DNA of 52,615 nt from Gammaproteobacteria bacterium. Lineage in GTDB: Bacteria; Pseudomonadota; Gammaproteobacteria; AKS1. The DNA is taken from the NCBI GenBank assembly GCA_027006175.1, contig JALTKS010000077.1, forward strand, positions 1-52,615, read 5' to 3'. Under the pieces are notes generated by a model, which was not told the DNA's origin, searched no databases, and was given only the letters and a program-made list of their open reading frames with translations. The position numbers and the translations under genes are program-made. This document shows positions 8,915-17,133 of this stretch, one piece after another (within the stretch, counting starts at the first letter, position 1; every line of letters begins with the position of its first letter).

Positions 8915-9059
8915 GTTGTTGTCTTATTTTCTTTTGTTGCGTACGAAATTTTCGTAACGGTAACCAGACATTCAGTCCAAGAATAACGGCTGCGAGCAGG
9001 TAGCTAGTCCATACATGGAAAGCATATCCGCCCATATTAAAAAATTCGGCCCAATTCAT
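8898..9059 (-). CDS. ccmD: Heme exporter protein CcmD
   Basis: 53 residues from the ATG at 9057-9059, which overlaps the ccmC stop as ATGA; a start 21 bases upstream is possible but would lie inside ccmC and lacks the usual spacing. It has one transmembrane helix after the N-terminal WAEFFNMGGYAFHVW, a typical CcmD opening, and a basic cytoplasmic tail. CcmD holds the CcmABC transporter and CcmE together to release holo-CcmE. Confidence 0.9.
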   Translation of the reverse strand: MNWAEFFNMGGYAFHVWTSYLLAAVILGLNVWLPLRKFRTQQKKIRQQHETTS

Positions 9060-9781
9060 GCGCCTTGTTCCTTTAACCAACGTGAGTCTGCTTCATTTTC
9101 AAGGATGTCTGATCGCATGCGTAATAGGACAACGCTGATGAAGAAAAGTTTGAAGGCGCCCATCATCACCAGGAGTGGAATTAAAATACTACTGTGAATA
9201 CGTGGGCCATCAATGCGCGCCACCGAAGCAGGTTGATGTAAGGTGTTCCACCACTCTACCGAGTAATGAATGACGGGCAGGTTGATAACACCGACCAGGA
9301 CCAAAACAGCGCCAGCACGTGCAGCACGGCGTGGATCATCAATGGCTGATTGTAATGACATAAACCCTAAGTATAGAAAAAGCAGAATTAATTCTGATGT
9401 GAGGCGTGCATCCCATACCCACCATGTTCCCCACATGGGTTTACCCCAAATAGATCCCGTTACCAAGGCAAGTAAAGTGAACGAGGCGCCAATCGGGGCA
9501 GCACAAGCAATAAACGTATCAGTGAGTTTTATTTTCCAGACTAGACCGACCGCAGCCGCCCCTGCCATGGTGGCGTAAATGAACATCGACATCCACGCCG
9601 CAGGGACATGGATAAACATAATGCGAACGGTTTCACCTTGTTGGTAATCAGGAGGAGCAACAAATAAGCCAAGGTACAAACCCGCAGCGAGTGTTAGGGC
9701 ACATAGCCATGCAAACCACGGCAGCATCTTACCAGCGAGTGGGTAAAAGTATTTTGGCGCGGCGTATTTTTGAAATATCAC
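9056..9781 (-). CDS. ccmC: Heme exporter/heme handling protein CcmC
   Basis: 241 residues with six membrane helices and the WWD-type heme-handling motif in WGTWWVWDARLTSEL. Conserved periplasmic histidines flank it (FIHVPAAWM and VIHYSVEWW). CcmC loads heme onto the CcmE histidine. It lies 48 bases after ccmB and overlaps ccmD by 4 bases. Confidence 0.96.
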   Translation of the reverse strand: MIFQKYAAPKYFYPLAGKMLPWFAWLCALTLAAGLYLGLFVAPPDYQQGETVRIMFIHVPAAWMSMFIYATMAGAAAVGLVWKIKLTDTFIACAAPIGASFTLLALVTGSIWGKPMWGTWWVWDARLTSELILLFLYLGFMSLQSAIDDPRRAARAGAVLVLVGVINLPVIHYSVEWWNTLHQPASVARIDGPRIHSSILIPLLVMMGAFKLFFISVVLLRMRSDILENEADSRWLKEQGA

Positions 9782-9829
9782 TGTGCTGGCCCATTGTTTG
9801 TTAGCGTATTCATAAAGACAGTTTACCAG

Positions 9830-10516
9830 TTAATCCAATGAAACTCTTAATGCGTAGCTGGTGATCCACGGTGCAAAGATAAGGGTAATAATCAAATAAG
9901 CACCTAATAATGATAATTGAGCTTCGGCGGGGAAACCATTGCTGGTCGCAATAATGGCACCGGTAGCAAAAATAAGCACTGGAATGTAAAGCGGTAGAAT
10001 TAATAATGCCAACAGCACACCGCCGCCACGTAAGCCAAGCGTTAGCGCGGCACCAATAGCCCCCACGAGACTAAGAATAGGCGTGCCAAGCAAGAGGGTG
10101 ATCATGGTGTAGATTAATGCACTGGATGACATATCAAGGCTGACACCCAGTAATGGGCTGATGATAACCAGAGGAAGCCCTGTGGTTAGCCAATGTGAAA
10201 AAATTTTAGCAGACACCAAAATACTTGCAGGTTGAGGTGACAGTAATAACTGTTCAAGTGTGCCGTCATGTAGTTCATTACCAAACAGTCGGGAAAGTGA
10301 TAATAAGGTTGCTAGTAACGCGGCAACCCAGATAACACCAGGTGCAATGGTGCGTAACATATCCGGTTCAGGGCCAACGCCCAAGGGAAATAAACTGATC
10401 ACGATAATGAAAAAGATCAAGGGCGTCATAATGTCATTGCGTTGCCGATAGGCAAGCAATAACTCGCGTTTTAACACGCGCTGCCAGGCAGAGAACAAAT
10501 TAATATTAGCCGCCAT
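9830..10516 (-). CDS. ccmB: Heme exporter membrane subunit CcmB
   Basis: 228 residues, six predicted membrane helices, and the recognisable N-terminal block RELLLAYRQRNDIMTPL plus NELHDGTLEQLLLSP. CcmB is the permease partner of the CcmA ATPase; the complex releases heme-loaded CcmE. Its ATG directly follows the ccmA stop codon with no gap. Confidence 0.96.
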   Translation of the reverse strand: MAANINLFSAWQRVLKRELLLAYRQRNDIMTPLIFFIIVISLFPLGVGPEPDMLRTIAPGVIWVAALLATLLSLSRLFGNELHDGTLEQLLLSPQPASILVSAKIFSHWLTTGLPLVIISPLLGVSLDMSSSALIYTMITLLLGTPILSLVGAIGAALTLGLRGGGVLLALLILPLYIPVLIFATGAIIATSNGFPAEAQLSLLGAYLIITLIFAPWITSYALRVSLD

Positions 10517-11122
10517 TTAACTTAGTACCACATTAATACTGACGCGAGAAATAAAACTCGCATCCTGATGAGTGGTGATAACCGCCATACCGCCTGTTTC
10601 TAAATGTTGCGTGAGGCGTTGACTAAACCATTCAACCGCATTTACATCGAGCGCAGCGAGAGGTTCATCAAGAACCCAGAGTTTGCAGGGTTCAAGTAAT
10701 AACCGTGCTAATGCAACACGGCGTTGCTGGCCCTGGGATAATAAGCGTAGTGGTTTGTCATAATGTTGACTAAGCCCAATTTCTTCAAGCGCTGAAAAGA
10801 TGACTGCACGATGAGCGGTTTGTTGGCAAGAAAGCCTGAGGTTTTCTACAGCATCAAGATCGCTGTGCATGCCATGACGATGACCGATGTAGAGAAGGTT
10901 TTCGTTGAAGTCATCGCGGTTTGATTCGATGGGTTGTTGTTGCCAGATAATATTACCTTCTGCCGGCAAGGTCAGGCCACAGAGCATGCGTAGCAGGGTG
11001 GTCTTGCCACTGCCGTTACTACCACTGACGTGAAGTAGGGCACCTGCTTCTAACTGGAAAGACACATCGGAAAAAAGTCGCTGGCCGCCACGTTCGGCAG
11101 CCAGTGTATTTGCTTGTAACAT
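10517..11122 (-). CDS. ccmA: Heme exporter ATP-binding subunit CcmA
   Basis: 201 residues, normal for CcmA. Walker A is GSNGSGKTT, the ABC signature is LSQGQQRR and Walker B is LWVLDEPLAALD. It begins 12 bases after the stop codon of the LVIVD ten-heme cytochrome gene, so the maturation genes are likely read through from the electron-transfer cluster and made together with their substrates. Confidence 0.96.
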   Translation of the reverse strand: MLQANTLAAERGGQRLFSDVSFQLEAGALLHVSGSNGSGKTTLLRMLCGLTLPAEGNIIWQQQPIESNRDDFNENLLYIGHRHGMHSDLDAVENLRLSCQQTAHRAVIFSALEEIGLSQHYDKPLRLLSQGQQRRVALARLLLEPCKLWVLDEPLAALDVNAVEWFSQRLTQHLETGGMAVITTHQDASFISRVSINVVLS

Positions 11123-11134
11123 TACTGGACAGGT

Positions 11135-14100
11135 TTATCTTTTTTCACTGCGAACCATGTCATCCAACTTCGCCTCATCTGTAACAAAGTAGGGGTCGCC
11201 GTGTTCATCTAAATAGAGTTTTTGCATTTCTTCCAGATTAAATGGGCGTGAACCAATACGACCAAATATTGCAACTTGACCACCGGTTTCATCCACTGCT
11301 CGGTCACGTGCAAGACCTTTAGACAGTGCCAGTGCTGGTGAATTAGTTGGTGCGGTTGCAATTAATTCAGGCACAGGTTCCGGGCTAAAGCCATAGAAAC
11401 GTGGCTGTGAATCAGGTGAGGTTAATTGCAGCACTTTAAGACCGTTCTTGCCATCGGCTACATAACCGATAAGTGAAGCATTGGTTGTACCAATCACAAT
11501 GTCGCGTGCATCGTTTAATTGACCATCAGCGGTGTACTTCATGTAAACCTTAGGCTGTTCTGGTTTTTCAACGTCGATGATAACTATACCTTCACTGCCT
11601 GCTGCAACATAGGCATAAGTCCGTGCAACGTAAATGCGATGACCATCTTTGAGTGGTACAAAGGCATTGTCAACAATCTTGGGTTTAGCCGGGTGCGTTA
11701 CATCAACCACCTTAAAGCCTTCATCATCGGTTACAAACAGGTAACGGAACTGAACGGTTGTGGCACGTGGGTTCTTCATCGGAATCACGTTAAGCAACTT
11801 GGGCTTGGTTGGGTCGTCCATATTCACAACCACAACCCCCTTCGGTGTCGTGATGTAGAAGTTGTAACCGGCAATAGTTAAATGACTTGCGCCATTCAGC
11901 ACACCATTTTCATTCCACGTTGTTTTACGTTCGAAGAAGTTATTACGTGGCTCACCATCAGAAAGGGTGTTGATATCAACCACGATCAAACCTTCTTCTG
12001 AATCAGTGATGAACATATTGTCGTAGATAGGATGCATGGGTTGTTCAAGATTCACTTCTTGCATCATCTTGCTGCGACTACGTACTGCATGCACAGGTTG
12101 CGTCGTTGGTAATACAACACAAGTTGCATTCTTGGACTTGATACGTGTGTTATGACCTAAGGGACTAAATGGCGCCGTAATAACGCGCTGTGAAAAGCCT
12201 TTGTTAGCAATGCTGGCTACGTCATAAGCTTGTGTACCATTTTTGCCTTCAGAAACGTATAAGTATTCGCCGCGAAGCTGTAGGCAATTTGCCTGTTCAG
12301 AATCATGACGGAACACGTATTCCAGTTTTTCAGGTAATACACGGTTGTTATCAAGATGATCCTTGTACCAGTCAGGGTAGGCGTACTTGTGCAAGTAACT
12401 ACCAATAACAGCTTGTGGCTCTTCCCATTCGGTAACACGCTGACCAATAATCTGGTCTTCAGTACCAACCCATGCGTAATAACCAACAAAGTTGACGAAG
12501 TTGGTCCCTAGCAGTAATAACTGCGACATGATGGCATTGTTATCGTTTGCTTCAGACAAGTGACAATCGGTACAGGTCTTGGTTTCTGTTTTACGCGTAG
12601 TATGCGGGAAGTGTGGTGCAAAGGCTTGAGAGCTATAACCACTTGCCGCAACCGGAGGTTGTTGAATATAAATTAACTCACGGTTTGCATTACGTGAAGA
12701 CAGGACTAATGCAGATGAAGAACGCACGGGTGCAATACGACCACCCTTGGCTGGACCGTGTTTGCCCAACTGGTACATTTGATCTCGTACCACTTGTGGG
12801 TTGTAGGTAGCATAGTTACGTGTTTCGCCGCCTTCGTAATGACCACGTTCTGCTTTCCAGTTTGCCTGAATTGGCAGGTGACAACCGGCACAACTGGTTG
12901 CCCATGAACTATGGCAGGTGAAACAGAGCATGTTTTCATTTTTGTGCGCGCGATCTTCTTTCGCGACACCAAGACCCCATTCAAAGGTCTTTTTATTCTT
13001 AGACATTAATTTTGCACGCGCTGATTTAGCATTAAAGTCTTTATGATCAGGATTAACATTATTTTTGACTAATGACATTTCCCATTCACGATCAGGCCAG
13101 AGTGATGAACGTTGAATTAATTTGTCATCACGCCACTCAAAACGTTTTTTGCCTGTTGGTGTACGAAGCAGTGACAAGTCGTTACCACCTGGCGGTGCTG
13201 CAGGCCCAGATGTTTTCAGCGTAGGGTATTCATCAGCCGTGCCGTGACAATCCATACAGTCAATTTCAACCGACTGCGCAACTTCGCCATAAATATGTCC
13301 GTTACCGTGTGCATCTTGTGCAAAGTGACAGTCAACACAGTGCATGCCTACATCAAGGTGAATCGATGACATGTGTACCGCTTTTTTAGCCCACTTGGGA
13401 TCGTCTTCTGAAACGATCTTGCCATCTTTATCCAGCATGTTGCCTTTACGGTCACGCTTGAAAATAGCGCGGAAGTTCCAGCCATGACCGTGGTAATCCG
13501 CAAATTGTGTATCGCTTAATTCTTCATTGTTATCCCAAACCTTTTCAAGGAATTCACGATCACTCCACTTACCACGAATCGCGGCTTCCTCTGGATTGTG
13601 CTTGTTGATTTCACGAATCTCGGCAGCCGTTGGGTAGCGTTGTTCTTTTGGCCACATATGCGGTGCATCTGATTCATAATCCCACATGGTGTAACCAAGG
13701 TAACTGTTCACGAACACATTGGGTTGATGCATGTGACAGTTCATACACAGTGAGGTCGGAATTGAACGTGAGAACTCATGTTTAATCGGGTGACCTGATT
13801 CATCTTTATCAATGGTTGGATCAACTGTTTGTGATTTGCCTTTGTGACCAAATTCCGCATAAGGACCTGAATGGCGCGGGTCGCGATCATTGGCATAGAC
13901 AACATGACAGGATGAACAACCGGAAGAACGGAAGTCACCAGGACCATCATTGGTACCGAGGAACCAAAGGAACGGATCGTTTAAGCGCGTTTTAGTAATG
14001 TTAAGAACAGGAACTGAAATTCGTTGACCTGTACCTGGGCCACGGTTTGATTGTTTGATATCTGGACGCCCCGGTTCTTCAAGTTGTTGGATACGACCAA

Positions 14101-14890
14101 GACTGTTTGGTAAACCTGTTTCCGCAAACAGGTTAACAATGTTACGACCACCACGTTCAAATACACGGAAGATATCGCCGGGAGGAACGGTTTCCCAACT
14201 TGGTAGAGGGAATAGTTGTGCTAAGGCACCTTTTGCTGCCATTTCAGGCGTTGGTTTAACAGGGGCAACCAGAGAAGCAGGTTCGCCATCACGGGTGTAG
14301 GCTTCACCAAGGATGTAACGTTTAAAAGGTAGAATACCATTGTTATAAGCACCACCACCCCAAAGCATAATACCGGTTGCCATCATGCTGCGTTCACTGG
14401 CTTGAATGATTGGCAAGTGACAGGCACCACAGGCTTCACGTGCAACACGTAAGTCACCCGGATTTACGAAGCGAACAAACTCAGCGCTTTCGTTATTTAG
14501 TAGAGTAAAACTGATTTCAGGGTTGGCACTGCTTGGGTAATTCCAGGTTTTTGGGAAGCGGGGTTGTACATGGCTCTTATCCAGTGCCGCTCGGTAAGCT
14601 TTATCACCTTTCTTTGTGTTAGCGGGTTTTTTAACTGTGGCGTCACCACCATGACAATCAGTACAGCCAAGCACAACAGAAGGGCTAATATGCATGGTTT
14701 TACGATCTGATTTTGAGTGACAGGTAATACAACCTTCGCTTTTAGGATCAGCTTCCTCCCATGTTTGATGTTTGGGCGCATCTGGTGTAACGGCATATTT
14801 TATATCACGCGGCTTTTCCAAATCAGACGCGGACGCAAAAATGCTAGTCAGACAAAGCAGACCAATAGTGAGCAGAGATTGTTTCATCAC
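11135..14890 (-). CDS. Ten-heme c-type cytochrome with C-terminal LVIVD-repeat beta-propeller
   Basis: 1251 residues with a signal peptide (cleavage near FASAS). Ten CXXCH motifs are visible: CITCH (54-58), CTDCH (76-80), CGACH, CSSCH, CMNCH, CVDCH, CMDCH, CFTCH, CAGCH and CTDCH, all in the N-terminal two thirds. The last roughly 400 residues contain blades of the LVIVD type (GLIVVDI, GVVVVNM, GFKVVDV, GIVIIDV, GLKVLQL), which form a beta-propeller. There is no lipobox, so it is either periplasmic or exported to the surface. It follows an outer-membrane barrel gene (27-base gap) and precedes ccmA, consistent with a terminal electron-exchange component. The substrate is unknown. It is not recognisable as MtrA or OmcA. 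Confidence 0.85.
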   Translation of the reverse strand: MMKQSLLTIGLLCLTSIFASASDLEKPRDIKYAVTPDAPKHQTWEEADPKSEGCITCHSKSDRKTMHISPSVVLGCTDCHGGDATVKKPANTKKGDKAYRAALDKSHVQPRFPKTWNYPSSANPEISFTLLNNESAEFVRFVNPGDLRVAREACGACHLPIIQASERSMMATGIMLWGGGAYNNGILPFKRYILGEAYTRDGEPASLVAPVKPTPEMAAKGALAQLFPLPSWETVPPGDIFRVFERGGRNIVNLFAETGLPNSLGRIQQLEEPGRPDIKQSNRGPGTGQRISVPVLNITKTRLNDPFLWFLGTNDGPGDFRSSGCSSCHVVYANDRDPRHSGPYAEFGHKGKSQTVDPTIDKDESGHPIKHEFSRSIPTSLCMNCHMHQPNVFVNSYLGYTMWDYESDAPHMWPKEQRYPTAAEIREINKHNPEEAAIRGKWSDREFLEKVWDNNEELSDTQFADYHGHGWNFRAIFKRDRKGNMLDKDGKIVSEDDPKWAKKAVHMSSIHLDVGMHCVDCHFAQDAHGNGHIYGEVAQSVEIDCMDCHGTADEYPTLKTSGPAAPPGGNDLSLLRTPTGKKRFEWRDDKLIQRSSLWPDREWEMSLVKNNVNPDHKDFNAKSARAKLMSKNKKTFEWGLGVAKEDRAHKNENMLCFTCHSSWATSCAGCHLPIQANWKAERGHYEGGETRNYATYNPQVVRDQMYQLGKHGPAKGGRIAPVRSSSALVLSSRNANRELIYIQQPPVAASGYSSQAFAPHFPHTTRKTETKTCTDCHLSEANDNNAIMSQLLLLGTNFVNFVGYYAWVGTEDQIIGQRVTEWEEPQAVIGSYLHKYAYPDWYKDHLDNNRVLPEKLEYVFRHDSEQANCLQLRGEYLYVSEGKNGTQAYDVASIANKGFSQRVITAPFSPLGHNTRIKSKNATCVVLPTTQPVHAVRSRSKMMQEVNLEQPMHPIYDNMFITDSEEGLIVVDINTLSDGEPRNNFFERKTTWNENGVLNGASHLTIAGYNFYITTPKGVVVVNMDDPTKPKLLNVIPMKNPRATTVQFRYLFVTDDEGFKVVDVTHPAKPKIVDNAFVPLKDGHRIYVARTYAYVAAGSEGIVIIDVEKPEQPKVYMKYTADGQLNDARDIVIGTTNASLIGYVADGKNGLKVLQLTSPDSQPRFYGFSPEPVPELIATAPTNSPALALSKGLARDRAVDETGGQVAIFGRIGSRPFNLEEMQKLYLDEHGDPYFVTDEAKLDDMVRSEKR

Positions 14891-14917
14891 GGTTTTTATT
14901 CCATGTTGTGTTGCATG

Positions 14918-17131
14918 CTAATAAGTTAATAGTAAGTTAGCCAAAATTGAGTAGGAGGTTTCGTCTCCATATAACTCTTTAAAACCATCGCCGGGCTCGA
15001 GTGCTGCGGCTGACAGTCTGAATATGACATTCTGGGTAAAGAATGGACGGTAAATAGCAGATACAGATAAATCCCAGCCGATATCATTATCGATTGAACC
15101 TACTTGACGGTATGCCTCTAGCGAAGCGGTATTCGCAAAGCCAAGTTTGTTCGCGTTAACAGAAACACGCCATTCAGGTGTAATGTCAAAGTCAGCACCA
15201 ACACCGATTAACGTTGTGCCCGGGTTAACAAAGTTAGATTGCCCTTGTTCCTTTGATGTCCGAAGTGAGTTTAAAATACCGTTACGTGCAGAGAGTGCTA
15301 CACCACCACCACCAATGTTGGCGACAGGTTGGCGAATCCAGAAACTGGTATCTGAACCGGCGAATTGCGGGTTTTCAAAAATAGCATCAAAACCCTGAGA
15401 AACATTATCGAATGGATCTTTATCACCACTGGCGTAAAGACCGGATAAACGTACGCGAATCCAGTCAAAGTCCATCGATGCTTCAGCTGCAAGGAAGAAT
15501 GCATCAATACGTGTTTTGCCATTGAAGAACGCATTACGGCTTTCATTACCGGTTGCATAGTAATAAGAGGTTGTTAAGTTAACACGACCAAAATGACCAT
15601 CACCGTTGTAGCCAATATAAGTCACATTGTAGTTACGTGGTCTACCATCACCGAGTGGGGCTGGGCGAGCAAGAAAACCATTACTATCAAAGAACAGCCC
15701 ATCATCACCTTCACGGTTACGGTTATGAATCACCGTTGCTTGAGAGGTGTAACCAATAACAGGGAAATCCTGTTTATAGATGTTGGCAATAAAGACATCA
15801 TCATCACGTAGAGATTTACTGATATCGTTTAAACCACTATTGAGGTCTTTATCGACACGGCGGAACCAGGCCAGGTTGTATTGGTAAAAGTTATTATCCC
15901 GGTTACCAAATAAACGAATACCAAATTGTTGATCCTGAAACAGGAAGCCACGGAAGTCAGTATTAAAAGGTTGAATACCGACACGGATCGAATCGAAATC
16001 ATAACGATCCGATACATTGCGTAAATGTTTGTCCCAGAATAATTCCTGAACGCCTACATGCGTATCTCTGCGTACATTGCCGCGCCCGGGTAATACTGAC
16101 AGGACACGATCTTCTTCAACTTCAACGCGATTGTAGTTAAAAGCAAGGGTTAAACGGAACTCATGATCGGGTGGCTTAAATGCCGTATCACCTTTATACA
16201 GCACAAAACCGGTAATTAATGTTTGACTAAATACGGTTTGATCGCGTCCACCAAAGACATCGAGCGCACCAGGTGAGCGGCTGGTTGCAGGCGAAACAGG
16301 TGTGGGTAATTTACGCGGTTCATAAACGGTATCTGAAATAATATTGGCACTAAAGAACCAGTCTTTTGTGCCTAAAATAGGGCGATCACCTTTTAGGGTA
16401 TTCTGGTTGTAGGGGTCAAACCATCGTTCATTGACACCAATAGCCTCAACAATACGGTAACGGTCGGGAACAGGCACAACCGGATGCGGTAAGTTTGGGT
16501 TTGAAATAGCAATGGGCCGCAGATCGGTATTTCTGTTCGGATCTTCCTGTTTTGGTGCAGGACGGTCCGGTTTACGTTCAGCACCTGGACGGCGTCGATC
16601 TACTTCAGCGACGATAATTTCTTCAGTAGGTTCTTGATAAGCCCAAGGCCCCGAAGGTTCCTGATTTAGCGACTGATCGCTACTGAGGCTAAAACCATTT
16701 TCGCGTATACCAAATTCATTGTAGGTATCAGCAGCAGCAACAACGGTATTTGTAGAGGTTGCTTCTGTTGTAAAAGGATTGACTTCATCTTGACTTGACG
16801 TCATTAAAATATCATCAGTTGATACCGTTTTTTTTGTATCGTCAGTAGCGTAGTTAAGAGCAGTGCTTAATTCCAAATGACCAAGTGAATGATTTTCAGG
16901 TTGAGGTGTCTTCTTATTGGTCGCATAGTTGAAAGTAGTGTTTATCTTCATGCTGCCCGTTTGCTGGATAGTCTTGCTATGCATTTTACTCTTGGTTGCA
17001 TAGTTAAACACAGTCGTCACTTTGATATGACCGGGTTTTGTTTCGTCAAGGGTAGCCGCATTTGCCAATGCAAGGTTGGCAGTGAGTGACATAACCAGAC
17101 AAAGCGTACTATGTGAGCTAAAATTTCTCAT
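14918..17131 (-). CDS. Outer-membrane beta-barrel protein of the electron-transfer cluster
   Basis: 737 residues: signal peptide (cleavage near ANAAT), three 25-residue repeats (34-108), a disordered Pro/Arg-rich linker (about 180-215), then a barrel-like series of alternating strands ending in SILANLLLTY, with a C-terminal aromatic. It occupies the position that MtrB/PioB-type porins hold in known conduits, but I see no MtrB signature, so it is a functional analogue by context only. Only 2 bases separate it from the preceding lipoprotein gene, so the pair is translationally coupled. It may carry substrates or hold a multiheme protein across the outer membrane. Confidence 0.75.
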   Translation of the reverse strand: MRNFSSHSTLCLVMSLTANLALANAATLDETKPGHIKVTTVFNYATKSKMHSKTIQQTGSMKINTTFNYATNKKTPQPENHSLGHLELSTALNYATDDTKKTVSTDDILMTSSQDEVNPFTTEATSTNTVVAAADTYNEFGIRENGFSLSSDQSLNQEPSGPWAYQEPTEEIIVAEVDRRRPGAERKPDRPAPKQEDPNRNTDLRPIAISNPNLPHPVVPVPDRYRIVEAIGVNERWFDPYNQNTLKGDRPILGTKDWFFSANIISDTVYEPRKLPTPVSPATSRSPGALDVFGGRDQTVFSQTLITGFVLYKGDTAFKPPDHEFRLTLAFNYNRVEVEEDRVLSVLPGRGNVRRDTHVGVQELFWDKHLRNVSDRYDFDSIRVGIQPFNTDFRGFLFQDQQFGIRLFGNRDNNFYQYNLAWFRRVDKDLNSGLNDISKSLRDDDVFIANIYKQDFPVIGYTSQATVIHNRNREGDDGLFFDSNGFLARPAPLGDGRPRNYNVTYIGYNGDGHFGRVNLTTSYYYATGNESRNAFFNGKTRIDAFFLAAEASMDFDWIRVRLSGLYASGDKDPFDNVSQGFDAIFENPQFAGSDTSFWIRQPVANIGGGGVALSARNGILNSLRTSKEQGQSNFVNPGTTLIGVGADFDITPEWRVSVNANKLGFANTASLEAYRQVGSIDNDIGWDLSVSAIYRPFFTQNVIFRLSAAALEPGDGFKELYGDETSYSILANLLLTY
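16808..17032 (-). repeat. Three 25-residue tandem repeats at the N terminus of the barrel protein
   Basis: Residues 34-58, 59-83 and 84-108 each begin G-x-hydrophobic and share the core NYAT at the same place: GHIKVTTVFNYAT, GSMKINTTFNYAT, GHLELSTALNYAT. The period is exactly 25 residues for the first two units. The core resembles a beta strand; the variable half is polar. Confidence 0.85.
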
Positions 17132-17133
17132 GA

